This document shows positions 7,292 to 15,747 of a stretch of DNA of 64,000 nt, one piece after another. A program made the translations under genes and the position numbers. The stretch spans positions 31,655-95,654 of the forward strand of contig JAXITR010000002.1 in assembly GCA_034679985.1 (NCBI GenBank), written 5' to 3'. Positions within the stretch are counted from its first letter, which is position 1; each line of letters begins with the position of its first letter. The DNA is from CAMDTE01 sp034679985. GTDB lineage: Bacteria > Bacteroidota > Bacteroidia > Flavobacteriales > Schleiferiaceae. A model generated the notes under the pieces. That model saw only the letters and a program-made list of their open reading frames with translations. It was not told the DNA's origin and made no database searches.

Positions 7292-10153
7292 ATGACAACC
7301 CCCGACTTTGCGCGTCGCCACATCGGTCCAAGTGCCGAAGAAACCCAGCAAATGCTGGACGCTCTGAACGTCCCCACGTTGGACGTGCTGATCGAACAGA
7401 CCGTACCTGCGGCCATCCGCATGAACGAGCCGCTCGACGTTGCACCGGCCCTAAGCGAGAGCGACTACCTGCGCCACGTACACGAGTTGTCCGGCAAGAA
7501 CCAAGTGTTCCGCAACTTCATAGGCTTGGGCTACCACCCCACGGTAACGCCGTCGGTCATTCAGCGCAATATTTTGGAAAATCCAGGTTGGTACACGGCC
7601 TACACGCCCTACCAGGCGGAGATTGCCCAGGGCCGCATGGAGGCACTTTTGAACTACCAAACCATGGTGGTGGACCTCACCGGCATGGAGTTGGCCAACG
7701 CGTCTTTGTTGGACGAGGCCACGGCCGCCGGCGAAGCCATGACCATGCTGTTGGGCGCGCGAAGCCGCGAACAGCAAAAGCGCAACGCCAACAAATTTTT
7801 TGTTGACACGGACGCTCTTCCCCAAGTGAAATCCCTTTTGTCCACGCGCGGCATCCCCCAAGGCATTGAGTTGGTGGAGGGCCGTGCGGACGAATTCGTT
7901 CCGACGGACGACTTTTTTGGCGCTTTGATTCAGTACCCCACCGCTACCGGTGCGGTTCGCGACGGCAAGGCCTTTGCCGCTGCCTGTGCGAAGCACGAAA
8001 TCAGCGTAGCCGTAGCCGCCGATTTGATGTCTTTGGCGCTATTGACCCCTCCCGGGGAATGGGGCGCCGCCGTGGTGGTGGGTACGTCCCAACGCTTTGG
8101 CATTCCCATGGGCTTTGGCGGTCCGCACGCGGCCTTCTTCGCCACCAAGGAAGACTTCAAACGCTTCATTCCGGGCCGTATCATTGGCCGTACCATCGAT
8201 AAAGACGGCAATCCCGCTTTGCGCATGGCCCTGCAAACCCGCGAACAACACATCAAGCGCGACCGCGCTACCTCCAACATCTGCACGGCACAAGTGCTTT
8301 TGTCCGTCATGGCGGGCATGTACGGCGCCTACCACGGTCCCAACGGCATTCGCCAAATTGCAACCACCATCCACCGCAAGGCGGTGGCACTGAACGAAGC
8401 GTTGACCGCTTTGGGCTACGCCCAGCACAACGCCAACTTCTTCGACACCCTGCACTTGGCGGCCGATGATTCCCTGCAGGCCCGCATCCGCACCGCCACC
8501 GAGTCCCGCGGCATCAACGTGGGGTACTACAACGGCGGAGTTTTGGTGGCTGCGCACGAGGTAGCCAACGCTCAAGACCTGCAAGACCTGGTGGACGCCT
8601 TCGCAGAAGCGGCAGGCCGTGCCACCGTGTCCCTCAACACGCAAGCGTCTACCGCCCTTCCCGCAGAAATGCTGCGGACGTCGGACTTCATGACGCATCC
8701 GGCCTTCAACAGCTACCACAGCGAGTCCGAAATGATGCGCTACATCAAGAAGTTGGAGCGCAAGGACTTGTCCCTGAACCACTCCATGATTTCCTTGGGC
8801 AGCTGCACCATGAAGCTGAACGCCGCGTCTGAGATGCTCCCGTTGAGCTGGCCGGCCTGGGGCCAAATGCACCCCTTCGTCCCCGCCAAGCAAGCGGCCG
8901 GATACTTAGAAATCATTGAATCTTTGGAGCGCGATTTGGCAGTAGTCACCGGGTTCGACGCCACTTCCCTACAGCCCAACTCGGGCGCACAAGGGGAGTA
9001 CGCCGGTTTGATGGTCATCCGCGCCTACCACCAGTCCCGCGGGGATCACCACCGCAATGTGGCCCTCATTCCGTCCTCCGCCCACGGCACCAATCCCGCG
9101 TCTGCCGTCATGGCGGGCATGGACGTGGTGGTGGTGGGTTGCGACGACCGCGGCAACATCGATTTGGTGGATTTGCAAGCCAAGGCGGAGCAGTATTCGG
9201 ACCGACTGGCGTGCATGATGATCACGTATCCGTCCACCCACGGCGTATTTGAAGCGTCCGTAAAGGAGGCCACCAGCCTGATCCACCAACACGGCGGCCA
9301 GGTGTACATGGACGGCGCCAACATGAATGCCCAGGTGGGCCTCACGTCTCCCGGCCTGATTGGCGCGGACGTGTGTCACTTGAATTTGCACAAAACCTTT
9401 GCGATTCCGCACGGCGGTGGCGGTCCTGGAGTAGGACCCATCTGCGTGAAGGCGCATTTGGCGCCGTTCTTGCCGTCGCACCCGGTGGTGGCAACGGGCG
9501 GTAATCAGCCGATCACGGCCATTTCCGCAGCACCCTACGGAAGCGCTTTGGTGCTGTTGATCAGCTACGCTTACATCAAGATGCTGGGCGGGGAAGGGCT
9601 GCGCGACGCTACGCGCTACGCCATCCTCAACGCCAACTACATGAAGCAGCGATTGGAATCGGGCTTCCAAGTATTGTACACCGGTGACAACGGTCGTTGC
9701 GCCCACGAAATGATCTTGGACTGCCGACCCTTCAAGCGCGACGGCGGCATTGAGGTGGTGGACCTGGCCAAGCGTTTGATGGACTACGGCTACCACGCCC
9801 CCACGGTCAGCTTCCCCGTGGCCGGCACCCTGATGATTGAGCCCACGGAAAGCGAATCCAAAATGGAGTTGGACCGCTTCTGCGACGCCCTGTTGGCCAT
9901 TCGCGCGGAGGTTCAGGACATCATCGACGGGAAGGTGGACGCGGAAAACAACCTGTTGAAGAACGCCCCGCACACCCTGACCATGGTGACCGCCAACGAC
10001 TGGAATTGGCCCTACACCCGCCACGACGCGGCTTATCCGCTGCCGTACGTAGCCGAAAACAAGTTTTGGCCCACCGTTCGCCGCGTGGACGAAGCCTACG
10101 GCGATCGCAACCTGCAGTGTACCTGTGCTCCGGTTTCGTCGTATGCGGAATAG
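7292..10153 (+). CDS. gcvP: Glycine dehydrogenase (decarboxylating), P-protein
   Basis: The 953-residue single-chain P-protein of the glycine cleavage system. It decarboxylates glycine with PLP and passes the aminomethyl group to lipoylated H-protein. Both tandem PLP-fold halves are present: the N-terminal half (TPDFARRHIGPS, then GYHPTVTPSVIQRN, NPGWYTAYTPYQAEI) and the catalytic C-terminal half (SLGSCTMKLNAASEM, then LNLHKTFAIPHGGGGPG holding the PLP lysine). Length is normal for a fused gcvP rather than the split gcvPA/gcvPB form. No gcvT or gcvH is adjacent. A strong terminator hairpin follows 30 bases downstream, so the gene is probably monocistronic. Confidence 0.98.
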   Translation: MTTPDFARRHIGPSAEETQQMLDALNVPTLDVLIEQTVPAAIRMNEPLDVAPALSESDYLRHVHELSGKNQVFRNFIGLGYHPTVTPSVIQRNILENPGWYTAYTPYQAEIAQGRMEALLNYQTMVVDLTGMELANASLLDEATAAGEAMTMLLGARSREQQKRNANKFFVDTDALPQVKSLLSTRGIPQGIELVEGRADEFVPTDDFFGALIQYPTATGAVRDGKAFAAACAKHEISVAVAADLMSLALLTPPGEWGAAVVVGTSQRFGIPMGFGGPHAAFFATKEDFKRFIPGRIIGRTIDKDGNPALRMALQTREQHIKRDRATSNICTAQVLLSVMAGMYGAYHGPNGIRQIATTIHRKAVALNEALTALGYAQHNANFFDTLHLAADDSLQARIRTATESRGINVGYYNGGVLVAAHEVANAQDLQDLVDAFAEAAGRATVSLNTQASTALPAEMLRTSDFMTHPAFNSYHSESEMMRYIKKLERKDLSLNHSMISLGSCTMKLNAASEMLPLSWPAWGQMHPFVPAKQAAGYLEIIESLERDLAVVTGFDATSLQPNSGAQGEYAGLMVIRAYHQSRGDHHRNVALIPSSAHGTNPASAVMAGMDVVVVGCDDRGNIDLVDLQAKAEQYSDRLACMMITYPSTHGVFEASVKEATSLIHQHGGQVYMDGANMNAQVGLTSPGLIGADVCHLNLHKTFAIPHGGGGPGVGPICVKAHLAPFLPSHPVVATGGNQPITAISAAPYGSALVLLISYAYIKMLGGEGLRDATRYAILNANYMKQRLESGFQVLYTGDNGRCAHEMILDCRPFKRDGGIEVVDLAKRLMDYGYHAPTVSFPVAGTLMIEPTESESKMELDRFCDALLAIRAEVQDIIDGKVDAENNLLKNAPHTLTMVTANDWNWPYTRHDAAYPLPYVAENKFWPTVRRVDEAYGDRNLQCTCAPVSSYAE

Positions 10154-10183
10154 TCAATAAGGAGTCCGATTCTTTTCGCCATC

Positions 10184-10215
10184 AAGCCCCTGCCGCCGCA
10201 GGGGCTTGTTTTTTT
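10184..10215 (+). terminator. Rho-independent terminator after gcvP
   Basis: AAGCCCCTGC and GCAGGGGCTT form a 10-bp stem with a CGCC loop (10184-10207), followed by G and seven T residues. Confidence 0.9.
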
Positions 10216-10280
10216 GAGCGAAATGCGAAAAAGTGGCAAAGAAAAAGCAACGAAGAATCCGAAGTAATTTAATTCTTTCG

Positions 10281-10288
10281 TAATATTG
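10281..10288 (+). promoter_or_regulatory. Near-consensus -7 box for the type A secreted protein
   Basis: TAATATTG differs from TAnnTTTG at one position and lies 30 bases before the ATG at 10319, in an AT-rich stretch that stands out from the GC-rich surroundings. Confidence 0.4.
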
Positions 10289-10318
10289 GTCCTTGCGTAA
10301 TGCTTTAAAGCCCATAAC

Positions 10319-12334
10319 ATGAAAAAAACCTACTTTTTTGCCTTGATGGCAACGGGATTGGTGGCGATGGCCCAGTCCCCGAAGGCCCGCGTTGAAGCTC
10401 AGCGCACGGCCGACAACAACGAACAGCGCCCCGCGCGCTCTTCCGCAACGGCCCGCTACACGGGTACGGAAACGGTCATTTATTCTGAAACCTTTGCAAA
10501 CGGTATTCCAGCTTCTTGGGACAATACCGGCGGTTTGGCCAACGGCGTTGCCGATGCTGATTCCAAGTGGGAATACCGCGGTACCACCACCACTCCAGGT
10601 GTCGTTACCGGTTCACGCGGTGGCTACGCCGGTACGGCCGCTACCGGTCAGCTGGCTATTCAAAGCCCTACGGCAGCCAACGGATTTGTCTTGTTTGACT
10701 CCGACTTTTTGGACAACGCAGGCATCGCCGGCAACTTCGGAAACGGTATTGCCGCAGCTCCACACGTTGCTAACCTAACCTCTGGCGTCATCAACTTGAC
10801 CGGCTACACCGAGGTGGATTTGGTGTTTAACCAATACTACCGTCGTTTCGCAGGCCCAACCGGCCAAGGCGTTCCCGCTACCTACATTGACTTCTCAACC
10901 AACGGTGGCACCACGTGGCCCTACACCGTAACGTTGAATGCGGGCATCGCGGTTAACTCCGCCACCACCCGTACTGACGTTGCTGCTGTACCCATTCCCG
11001 CTGCAGTTGCTGGTCAAGCCAACGTGAAGTTCCGTTTCCGTTTTGACGGTGACTACTACTTCTGGCAGATCGACGACGTGAAAATCATCGAGACGCCCAA
11101 GCACCGCTTGGAGTACATCGTGAACGCCAACGGCGCTCCTAAAGTGGACATCATCTACGGTCCCGCTTCCGGTTCTTCCAAGTTGGGCAACATGTCCTTG
11201 AAGCAAAACCGCTCCATCACGTTCGACGGCAACGTGGTAAACACCGGTTCTGCCAACCAAACCAACGTGAAGTTGCAAGTGAAAATCTTGAACAGCACGG
11301 GTGCTGTTGTACAAACCTTGAACGGCCCTGTAAAGGCTACCTTGGTTTCTGGCGACACCGCTGACTACAACGATTTGAACACCTTGGCCACTGCTTGGAC
11401 ACCTGCTGCTGTAGGTACCTACGGAGTAGCGATCAGCGTTGTTACGGACTCTACGGTTGCTGTGTTCCCGGACACCATGGCCGTAACGGTGACCAACGAC
11501 TTCAACTCTTTGGACTTCTCACGTTTCTCCAACTCCATCGGTACTCCGAACATCGGTGTGGACGGTTCTGCCTTTGCAGCACGCCACGATTTTGTCAACG
11601 CTGAGCGCTTGTTCGGCGTGAACGTTGGCATCTCCAACCTGACCACCGGCGGTGGTATTGTTGAAATGTCGGTTTTCGACTCTTCTGCCTTCGACGGCTT
11701 CACCACCGGTTTCGACCAGAACGCCATCTTGGCTTACGTACAACACACCATCACGGCTGCCGATACGGCCGCGGGTACGATCTACTTTGATTTGACCGAC
11801 CCCACCACCGGCTTCCCCATGTTGTTGCCCCAAGGTTCGTACTTCTTTGTGTTCACCATGTACTCCAACAACGGTGCAGAAGTGATCCGCATGCGCAACG
11901 ACGATAGCTTTGAGAATGCATCCGGTTCTGCCATGATGTACCTGACTACGGTGAACGGTACTGCTTACAACCGTTGGTTTACGGGCTACAGCAGCGGTCG
12001 TTCGTTCGAAAACCCTTGGATCCGTTCCAAGACGTGCGAATCAGCGAATCCCGTTGCGTGCATGGGCATTGGCATGACCGAAGAGGCTATGGCTTCCATC
12101 ACGGTTGCTCCAGTTCCTGCGAATGAGTTCATGAACGTTGCCTTCGGCGACGCAGACGGTCAGTTTGAATTGACCTTGATCGACATCACCGGTAAAGTGG
12201 TAAAGGCCCGCAACGTAGTTGCTGAAGCCGGTACTTCCGTGCCTGTATACGTTGGTGACTTGGCTGCCGGTATGTACACCCTGAACGTACAGAACGGTGC
12301 ACAAGTGAAGACTTTGAAAGTAGCCATCCAATAA
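10319..12334 (+). CDS. T9SS type A sorted secreted protein with adhesin-like N-terminal domain
   Basis: A 671-residue exported protein. Residues 1-18 (MKKTYFFALMATGLVAMA) form a signal peptide. Residues about 50-260 contain SETFANGIPASW and FWQIDDVKI, which fit the 'choice-of-anchor J' or cleaved-adhesin beta-sandwich found in Bacteroidota surface proteins. The final ~75 residues (APVPANEFMNVAF, then LIDITGKVVKA, then LAAGMYTLNV) match the type A T9SS C-terminal sorting domain, so the protein should cross the outer membrane through T9SS and be anchored or released. The codon choice is distinctive: many GCT, GTT, GGT and CGT codons, unlike neighbours that favour GCG/GCC, which suggests very high expression. 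Only a few cysteines are present. The ligand or role is unknown. Confidence 0.85.
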   Translation: MKKTYFFALMATGLVAMAQSPKARVEAQRTADNNEQRPARSSATARYTGTETVIYSETFANGIPASWDNTGGLANGVADADSKWEYRGTTTTPGVVTGSRGGYAGTAATGQLAIQSPTAANGFVLFDSDFLDNAGIAGNFGNGIAAAPHVANLTSGVINLTGYTEVDLVFNQYYRRFAGPTGQGVPATYIDFSTNGGTTWPYTVTLNAGIAVNSATTRTDVAAVPIPAAVAGQANVKFRFRFDGDYYFWQIDDVKIIETPKHRLEYIVNANGAPKVDIIYGPASGSSKLGNMSLKQNRSITFDGNVVNTGSANQTNVKLQVKILNSTGAVVQTLNGPVKATLVSGDTADYNDLNTLATAWTPAAVGTYGVAISVVTDSTVAVFPDTMAVTVTNDFNSLDFSRFSNSIGTPNIGVDGSAFAARHDFVNAERLFGVNVGISNLTTGGGIVEMSVFDSSAFDGFTTGFDQNAILAYVQHTITAADTAAGTIYFDLTDPTTGFPMLLPQGSYFFVFTMYSNNGAEVIRMRNDDSFENASGSAMMYLTTVNGTAYNRWFTGYSSGRSFENPWIRSKTCESANPVACMGIGMTEEAMASITVAPVPANEFMNVAFGDADGQFELTLIDITGKVVKARNVVAEAGTSVPVYVGDLAAGMYTLNVQNGAQVKTLKVAIQ

Positions 12335-12356
12335 GGACTGCCTTTCTAAACTGAAG

Positions 12357-12388
12357 GAGCCGCCTCGCAAGAGGCGGCTCTTTTTTTT
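12357..12388 (+). terminator. Rho-independent terminator after the type A secreted protein
   Basis: GAGCCGCCTC and GAGGCGGCTC form a perfect 10-bp stem with a GCAA tetraloop, followed by eight T residues. Confidence 0.93.
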
Positions 12389-12450
12389 ACCCCTCCGTAA
12401 CGGTTGGGGTGGCGTGCGGTCAGTATGGGGACGGTGGGAACCGTCGGTTG

Positions 12451-13086
12451 CTACTTGCCGGCGTACTTGGGATTGACGGTGCGCGTGATGAAGTCGCGCT
12501 CGGCGCTCCAACCGCGGGCCGGGGAGTATTCCCGACCGTAGAAGATGATTTGCAGGTGGAGCTTGTTCCATCGGTCCTCGGGAAAAAGACGCTTGGCGTC
12601 GCGCTCGGTTTGTTCCACGCTCTTGCCGTTGGTCAGTTTCCATCGGGTTAAAAGGCGGTGGATGTGGGTATCCACGGGAAAGGCGGGCACCCCAAAGGCC
12701 TGGCCCATCACCACCGAGGCAGTTTTGTGGCCTACGGCGGGTAGGGCCTCCAGCGCTTCAAAGGAGGCGGGGACCTCGCCACCGTGCTGGTGAACAATCA
12801 TTTCCGACAGCCCCTTCAGGCCCTTAGACTTCATGGGCGTCAGACCCACCGATCGGATCAAATCCGCGATTTCTTCCACCGAAAGTTGCGCCATCTGGGC
12901 GGGGGTGGAGGCGCGGGCAAAGAGTGCGGGCGTGACGGTGTTGACGCGAGCGTCCGTGCATTGCGCGGAGAGGACCACCGCCACCAACAGGGTGAAGGCG
13001 TCGGTGTGGTCCAAAGGAATGGGCGTCTCCGGGTACAGGCGCTCCAGTTCGTCTTGGATGTAGCGGACGACGTCGGATTTTTTCAT
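12451..13086 (-). CDS. nth: Endonuclease III-type DNA glycosylase lacking the Fe-S cluster cysteines
   Basis: A 211-residue base-excision-repair enzyme of the HhH-GPD family that removes oxidised pyrimidines. The helix-hairpin-helix and catalytic lysine are in LPAVGHKTASVVM (Lys in GHKTA), and the catalytic aspartate is in FPVDTHIHRL. The C-terminal region, where the family has four cysteines holding a [4Fe-4S] cluster, reads YGREYSPARGWSAERDF and contains no cysteine; the only cysteine in the protein is in LSAQCTDARVN near the N-terminus. The cluster is therefore absent although both catalytic residues remain. The start at 13086 is supported by an exact TAnnTTTG box four bases upstream. Confidence 0.92.
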   Translation of the reverse strand: MKKSDVVRYIQDELERLYPETPIPLDHTDAFTLLVAVVLSAQCTDARVNTVTPALFARASTPAQMAQLSVEEIADLIRSVGLTPMKSKGLKGLSEMIVHQHGGEVPASFEALEALPAVGHKTASVVMGQAFGVPAFPVDTHIHRLLTRWKLTNGKSVEQTERDAKRLFPEDRWNKLHLQIIFYGREYSPARGWSAERDFITRTVNPKYAGK

Positions 13087-13090
13087 AAGA

Positions 13091-13098
13091 CAAAGGTA
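13091..13098 (-). promoter_or_regulatory. TAnnTTTG -7 box four bases before nth
   Basis: On the minus strand the sequence reads TACCTTTG, then TCTT, then the nth ATG. The predicted transcription start falls at or next to the start codon, implying a leaderless mRNA. Confidence 0.7.
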
Positions 13099-13173
13099 GA
13101 TGCGAACCGCAAGCACTGTTTCTTTGTTCCTTTGATGGGTACGAACTATCGGACCCTTCCAATTTTATCCGCC

Positions 13174-13638
13174 ATGACCCATTTGAAACCGGGCGACGCT
13201 GCCCCAGCCTTCCAATCCATCGACCAGAACGAGGCCCCCGTTGCCCTGTCTGATTTCGCCGGCAAAAAACTCGTTTTGTACTTCTACCCCAAGGACGACA
13301 CCCCCGGCTGCACCGCCGAAGCATGCAGTTTCCGCGATTCCTACCAAGAACTCTTGGACGCCGGTTTTGCCATCTTAGGGGTCTCCGTGGACTCTCCCAA
13401 GGCCCACCAGAAATTCATCGCCAAATACAGCCTGCCGTTCCCGCTTTTGTCCGACGGCGACAAGTCGGTGGTCACTTCGTACGGTGTGTGGGGTCGCAAG
13501 AAATTCATGGGTCGCGAATACGATGGAATTCATAGAGTTACCTTCGTAATTGACGCTTCTGGAACGGTGGAGCGCGTCATCACGGACGTCGACACCAAGG
13601 CCGCTGCGCAACAAATTTTGGCCGACAGCCGTAGTTAA
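13174..13638 (+). CDS. bcp: Thioredoxin-dependent peroxiredoxin, Bcp/PrxQ type
   Basis: A 154-residue peroxiredoxin that reduces hydrogen peroxide and organic peroxides at the expense of thioredoxin. KLVLYFYPKDDTPGCTAEA carries the peroxidatic cysteine in the PGCT motif, and the second cysteine five residues later (EACSF) is the resolving cysteine of atypical two-cysteine PrxQ enzymes. The C-terminal region GREYDGIHRVTFVID is also typical. ATG 13174 starts the conserved domain; an in-frame ATG at 13135 would add 13 residues without family similarity. It is divergent from nth and ends just before the recA promoter/terminator region. Confidence 0.94.
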   Translation: MTHLKPGDAAPAFQSIDQNEAPVALSDFAGKKLVLYFYPKDDTPGCTAEACSFRDSYQELLDAGFAILGVSVDSPKAHQKFIAKYSLPFPLLSDGDKSVVTSYGVWGRKKFMGREYDGIHRVTFVIDASGTVERVITDVDTKAAAQQILADSRS

Positions 13639-13643
13639 GTGTT

Positions 13644-13651
13644 TACCTTTG
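13644..13651 (+). promoter_or_regulatory. Upstream TAnnTTTG box in the recA leader
   Basis: TACCTTTG is an exact match located five bases after the bcp stop. A transcript started here would contain the whole downstream terminator hairpin (13682-13717) before reaching recA. Confidence 0.45.
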
Positions 13652-13672
13652 GGTAGGGCCAAAACCTTGCCC

Positions 13673-13680
13673 TATTTTTG
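13673..13680 (+). promoter_or_regulatory. Downstream TAnnTTTG box in the recA leader
   Basis: TATTTTTG is an exact match. The expected start point, roughly 4-8 bases later, falls inside the left arm of the hairpin at 13682-13691, so such a transcript would lack part of the stem and could escape termination. Confidence 0.5.
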
Positions 13681-13681
13681 T

Positions 13682-13717
13682 TCACGTCGGGGGCGAATTC
13701 CCGACGTGACTTTTTTT
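13682..13717 (+). terminator. Terminator between bcp and recA
   Basis: TCACGTCGGG and CCCGACGTGA form a 10-bp stem with an 8-base loop, followed by C and seven T residues. It should end bcp transcription, and could also attenuate recA mRNA started at the upstream box. Confidence 0.85.
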
Positions 13718-13739
13718 ATATCCTTAAAACTGCAGTGCC

Positions 13740-14735
13740 ATGAGCAACGAAAAAGAAGCCAAACTGAAAGCCCTCAAGCTGACCATGGAAAAATTGGACA
13801 AGACCTACGGGAAAGGGGCCGTCATGCGCATGGGCGATGCTGCCGTTGAAGAGGTTGAAGTCATTCCATCCGGTTCCTTGGGCGTTGATATTGCCTTGGG
13901 AATAGGCGGGTATCCACGCGGTCGCGTGATTGAAATTTACGGTCCGGAATCTTCCGGTAAGACCACGCTAACCTTGCACGCCATCGCGGAAGTACAAAAG
14001 TTGGGCGGAATTGCCGCCTTCATCGACGCAGAACACGCTTTTGACCGCGCGTACGCTGAGAAATTGGGCGTCAACACGGAAGAACTGATCATTTCGCAGC
14101 CGGACAACGGCGAGCAAGCCTTGGAAATTGCGGATAATTTGATTCGTTCGGGCGCCATCGATTTGGTGGTCATTGACTCGGTTGCAGCCTTGACTCCCAA
14201 AGCGGAAATTGAAGGAGAGATGGGCGATTCCAAGGTGGGATTGCACGCTCGCCTGATGTCTCAGGCTTTGCGCAAATTGACCGGAACGATTTCCAAGACC
14301 AACTGCACCTGCTTCTTCATCAACCAGCTGCGCGAGAAGATTGGCGTCATGTTTGGCAACCCAGAGACCACCACGGGCGGCAACGCGTTGAAGTTTTATG
14401 CTTCCGTACGCATCGACATCCGTCGCTCCACCCAGATCAAGGATGGAGAAGAGGTAGTGGGCAACCGGATTCGTGTGAAGGTGGTGAAAAACAAAGTAGC
14501 GCCTCCCTTCCGTTCGGCGGAATTCGACATTTACTACGGCGAGGGCATTTCCAAGGCCGGCGAGTTGATCGACTTGGGCGTGCAGCACGGCATCGTCAAC
14601 AAGAGCGGCAGCTGGTTCAGCTATGGAGATACCAAGTTGGGTCAAGGCCGGGATGCGGTTCGTCAGTTGTTGAAAGACAACCAGGAGTTGGCCGACGAGT
14701 TGGAAGTCAAAATTGCTGCAGTTCTGCGTGGTTAA
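13740..14735 (+). CDS. recA: Recombinase RecA
   Basis: The 331-residue DNA strand-exchange protein that also triggers LexA-type self-cleavage. Walker A is GPESSGKTTLTLH, preceded by the conserved ALGIGGYPRGRVIEIYG; Walker B is DLVVIDSVAALTPKAE; loop L1 lies near EIEGEMGDSKVGLHARLMSQ and loop L2 near FGNPETTTGGNALKFYASV. The C-terminal acidic tail is short compared with E. coli RecA. The ATG lies 22 bases after the T-run of a terminator. No LexA-like operator is evident. The downstream lipoprotein gene starts within the last codons of recA, so they probably share a transcript. Confidence 0.98.
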   Translation: MSNEKEAKLKALKLTMEKLDKTYGKGAVMRMGDAAVEEVEVIPSGSLGVDIALGIGGYPRGRVIEIYGPESSGKTTLTLHAIAEVQKLGGIAAFIDAEHAFDRAYAEKLGVNTEELIISQPDNGEQALEIADNLIRSGAIDLVVIDSVAALTPKAEIEGEMGDSKVGLHARLMSQALRKLTGTISKTNCTCFFINQLREKIGVMFGNPETTTGGNALKFYASVRIDIRRSTQIKDGEEVVGNRIRVKVVKNKVAPPFRSAEFDIYYGEGISKAGELIDLGVQHGIVNKSGSWFSYGDTKLGQGRDAVRQLLKDNQELADELEVKIAAVLRG

Positions 14736-15747
14736 GTCGATTGCTTACCTCGGGCTCGCGGCCGCCCTCTGGGCGGCCTGCTCGCCCTCGGCTCCGGAGG
14801 AGCAGGTCAAAAAAACCGAAACGCCTTTGGATTCGGTGTCGGTGTATTTGGAATCCAATCCCAACGATCTGGACGCTCTGGCGTTTCGGTCCGGATTGTA
14901 CTTGGAGCAGAAGAACCTTCCGTACGCCAAGGCAGACATGGAGGCGGCACTCGCCCTAGATTCCAACCACGTTCCCAGCCTCTTGCGCAAAGGGGAAGTC
15001 TACTTCATTGGCAACCAAACCCGGATCTCCAAAGAGGCTTGGGAGCGTTGCATTCAATTGGATCCGGACAATATTCCCTGCCGGCTCAAACTGGCGGAGT
15101 TGTACTCCATCGTTCAAGACTACGACAAATGTTTATCGTTTGTGGATGCCGTTTTGAAGCGGGACGAGAACAACGCCATGGCCTACTACATCAAGGGCTT
15201 GGCTTTGCGCGACACCAAGGGCGATACGGCCTTGGCGCTGAAGTACATCCAAAAATCCATCGACCTGAATCCCACCTTTGTGCCTGCCTTGGACATGGCC
15301 GGTGTGCTCCACACGGGGTTGAATTCTGGGTTGGCCGGTGGGTATTTTCAGCGAATCATCGACCAAGACCCCAACAATGCCAAAGCGTACTACAACTTGG
15401 GCATGTTCCACTTGGGCGCCAAGGACTACAACCCGGCGATTGCTGCGTTTACCACCTGCGGTCAATTGAACCCCAACGACCCTGAACCCTTTTTCAATTT
15501 GGGATTCATCCACTTGGAGTTGAATATGCTCGCGGAGGCGCGCACGTATTTTGGCCAAAGCATCAAGGCCCAAGAGATCAACTACCGCGCGTACTACGGT
15601 CGGGCCTTTGCGGCCGAACGCGGCGGTGATTTGACCAACGCGGAAAAGGACTACCGCAAGGCCGTGGAGTACAACCCGGCCCATACCCCTTCAAAGGAAG
15701 GATTGAAACGTATTTTACAGGAAAAGTCGCGCATGAAATGGGAATAG
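14728..15747 (+). CDS. TPR-repeat lipoprotein
   Basis: A 339-residue protein with several tetratricopeptide repeats from about residue 45 to the end (for example AFRSGLYLEQKNLPYAKADM, then AKAYYNLGMFHLGAKDY, then DPEPFFNLGFIHLELNML). The N-terminus from the GTG at 14728 is a lipoprotein signal (VVKSIAYLGLAAALWAAC) with a lipid-acceptor Cys18, so it should sit in the outer or inner membrane facing the periplasm. The start overlaps the end of recA by eight bases. The end overlaps oligopeptidase B by ten bases. TPR proteins are scaffolds; the partner is unknown. Confidence 0.85.
   Translation: MVKSIAYLGLAAALWAACSPSAPEEQVKKTETPLDSVSVYLESNPNDLDALAFRSGLYLEQKNLPYAKADMEAALALDSNHVPSLLRKGEVYFIGNQTRISKEAWERCIQLDPDNIPCRLKLAELYSIVQDYDKCLSFVDAVLKRDENNAMAYYIKGLALRDTKGDTALALKYIQKSIDLNPTFVPALDMAGVLHTGLNSGLAGGYFQRIIDQDPNNAKAYYNLGMFHLGAKDYNPAIAAFTTCGQLNPNDPEPFFNLGFIHLELNMLAEARTYFGQSIKAQEINYRAYYGRAFAAERGGDLTNAEKDYRKAVEYNPAHTPSKEGLKRILQEKSRMKWE

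Noticed and set aside
8039..10024. Two long minus-strand frames opposite gcvP
   Set aside because: They cover conserved P-protein sequence and carry no motif of their own.
10319..12334. Horizontal transfer of the type A secreted protein gene
   Set aside because: The different codon usage is better explained by high expression, because the preferred codons resemble those of abundant proteins and the gene has native T9SS sorting sequence.
12431..12446. Inverted repeat GACGGT-GGGA-ACCGTC near the nth end
   Set aside because: Only six base pairs and no T-run; too weak to call a terminator.
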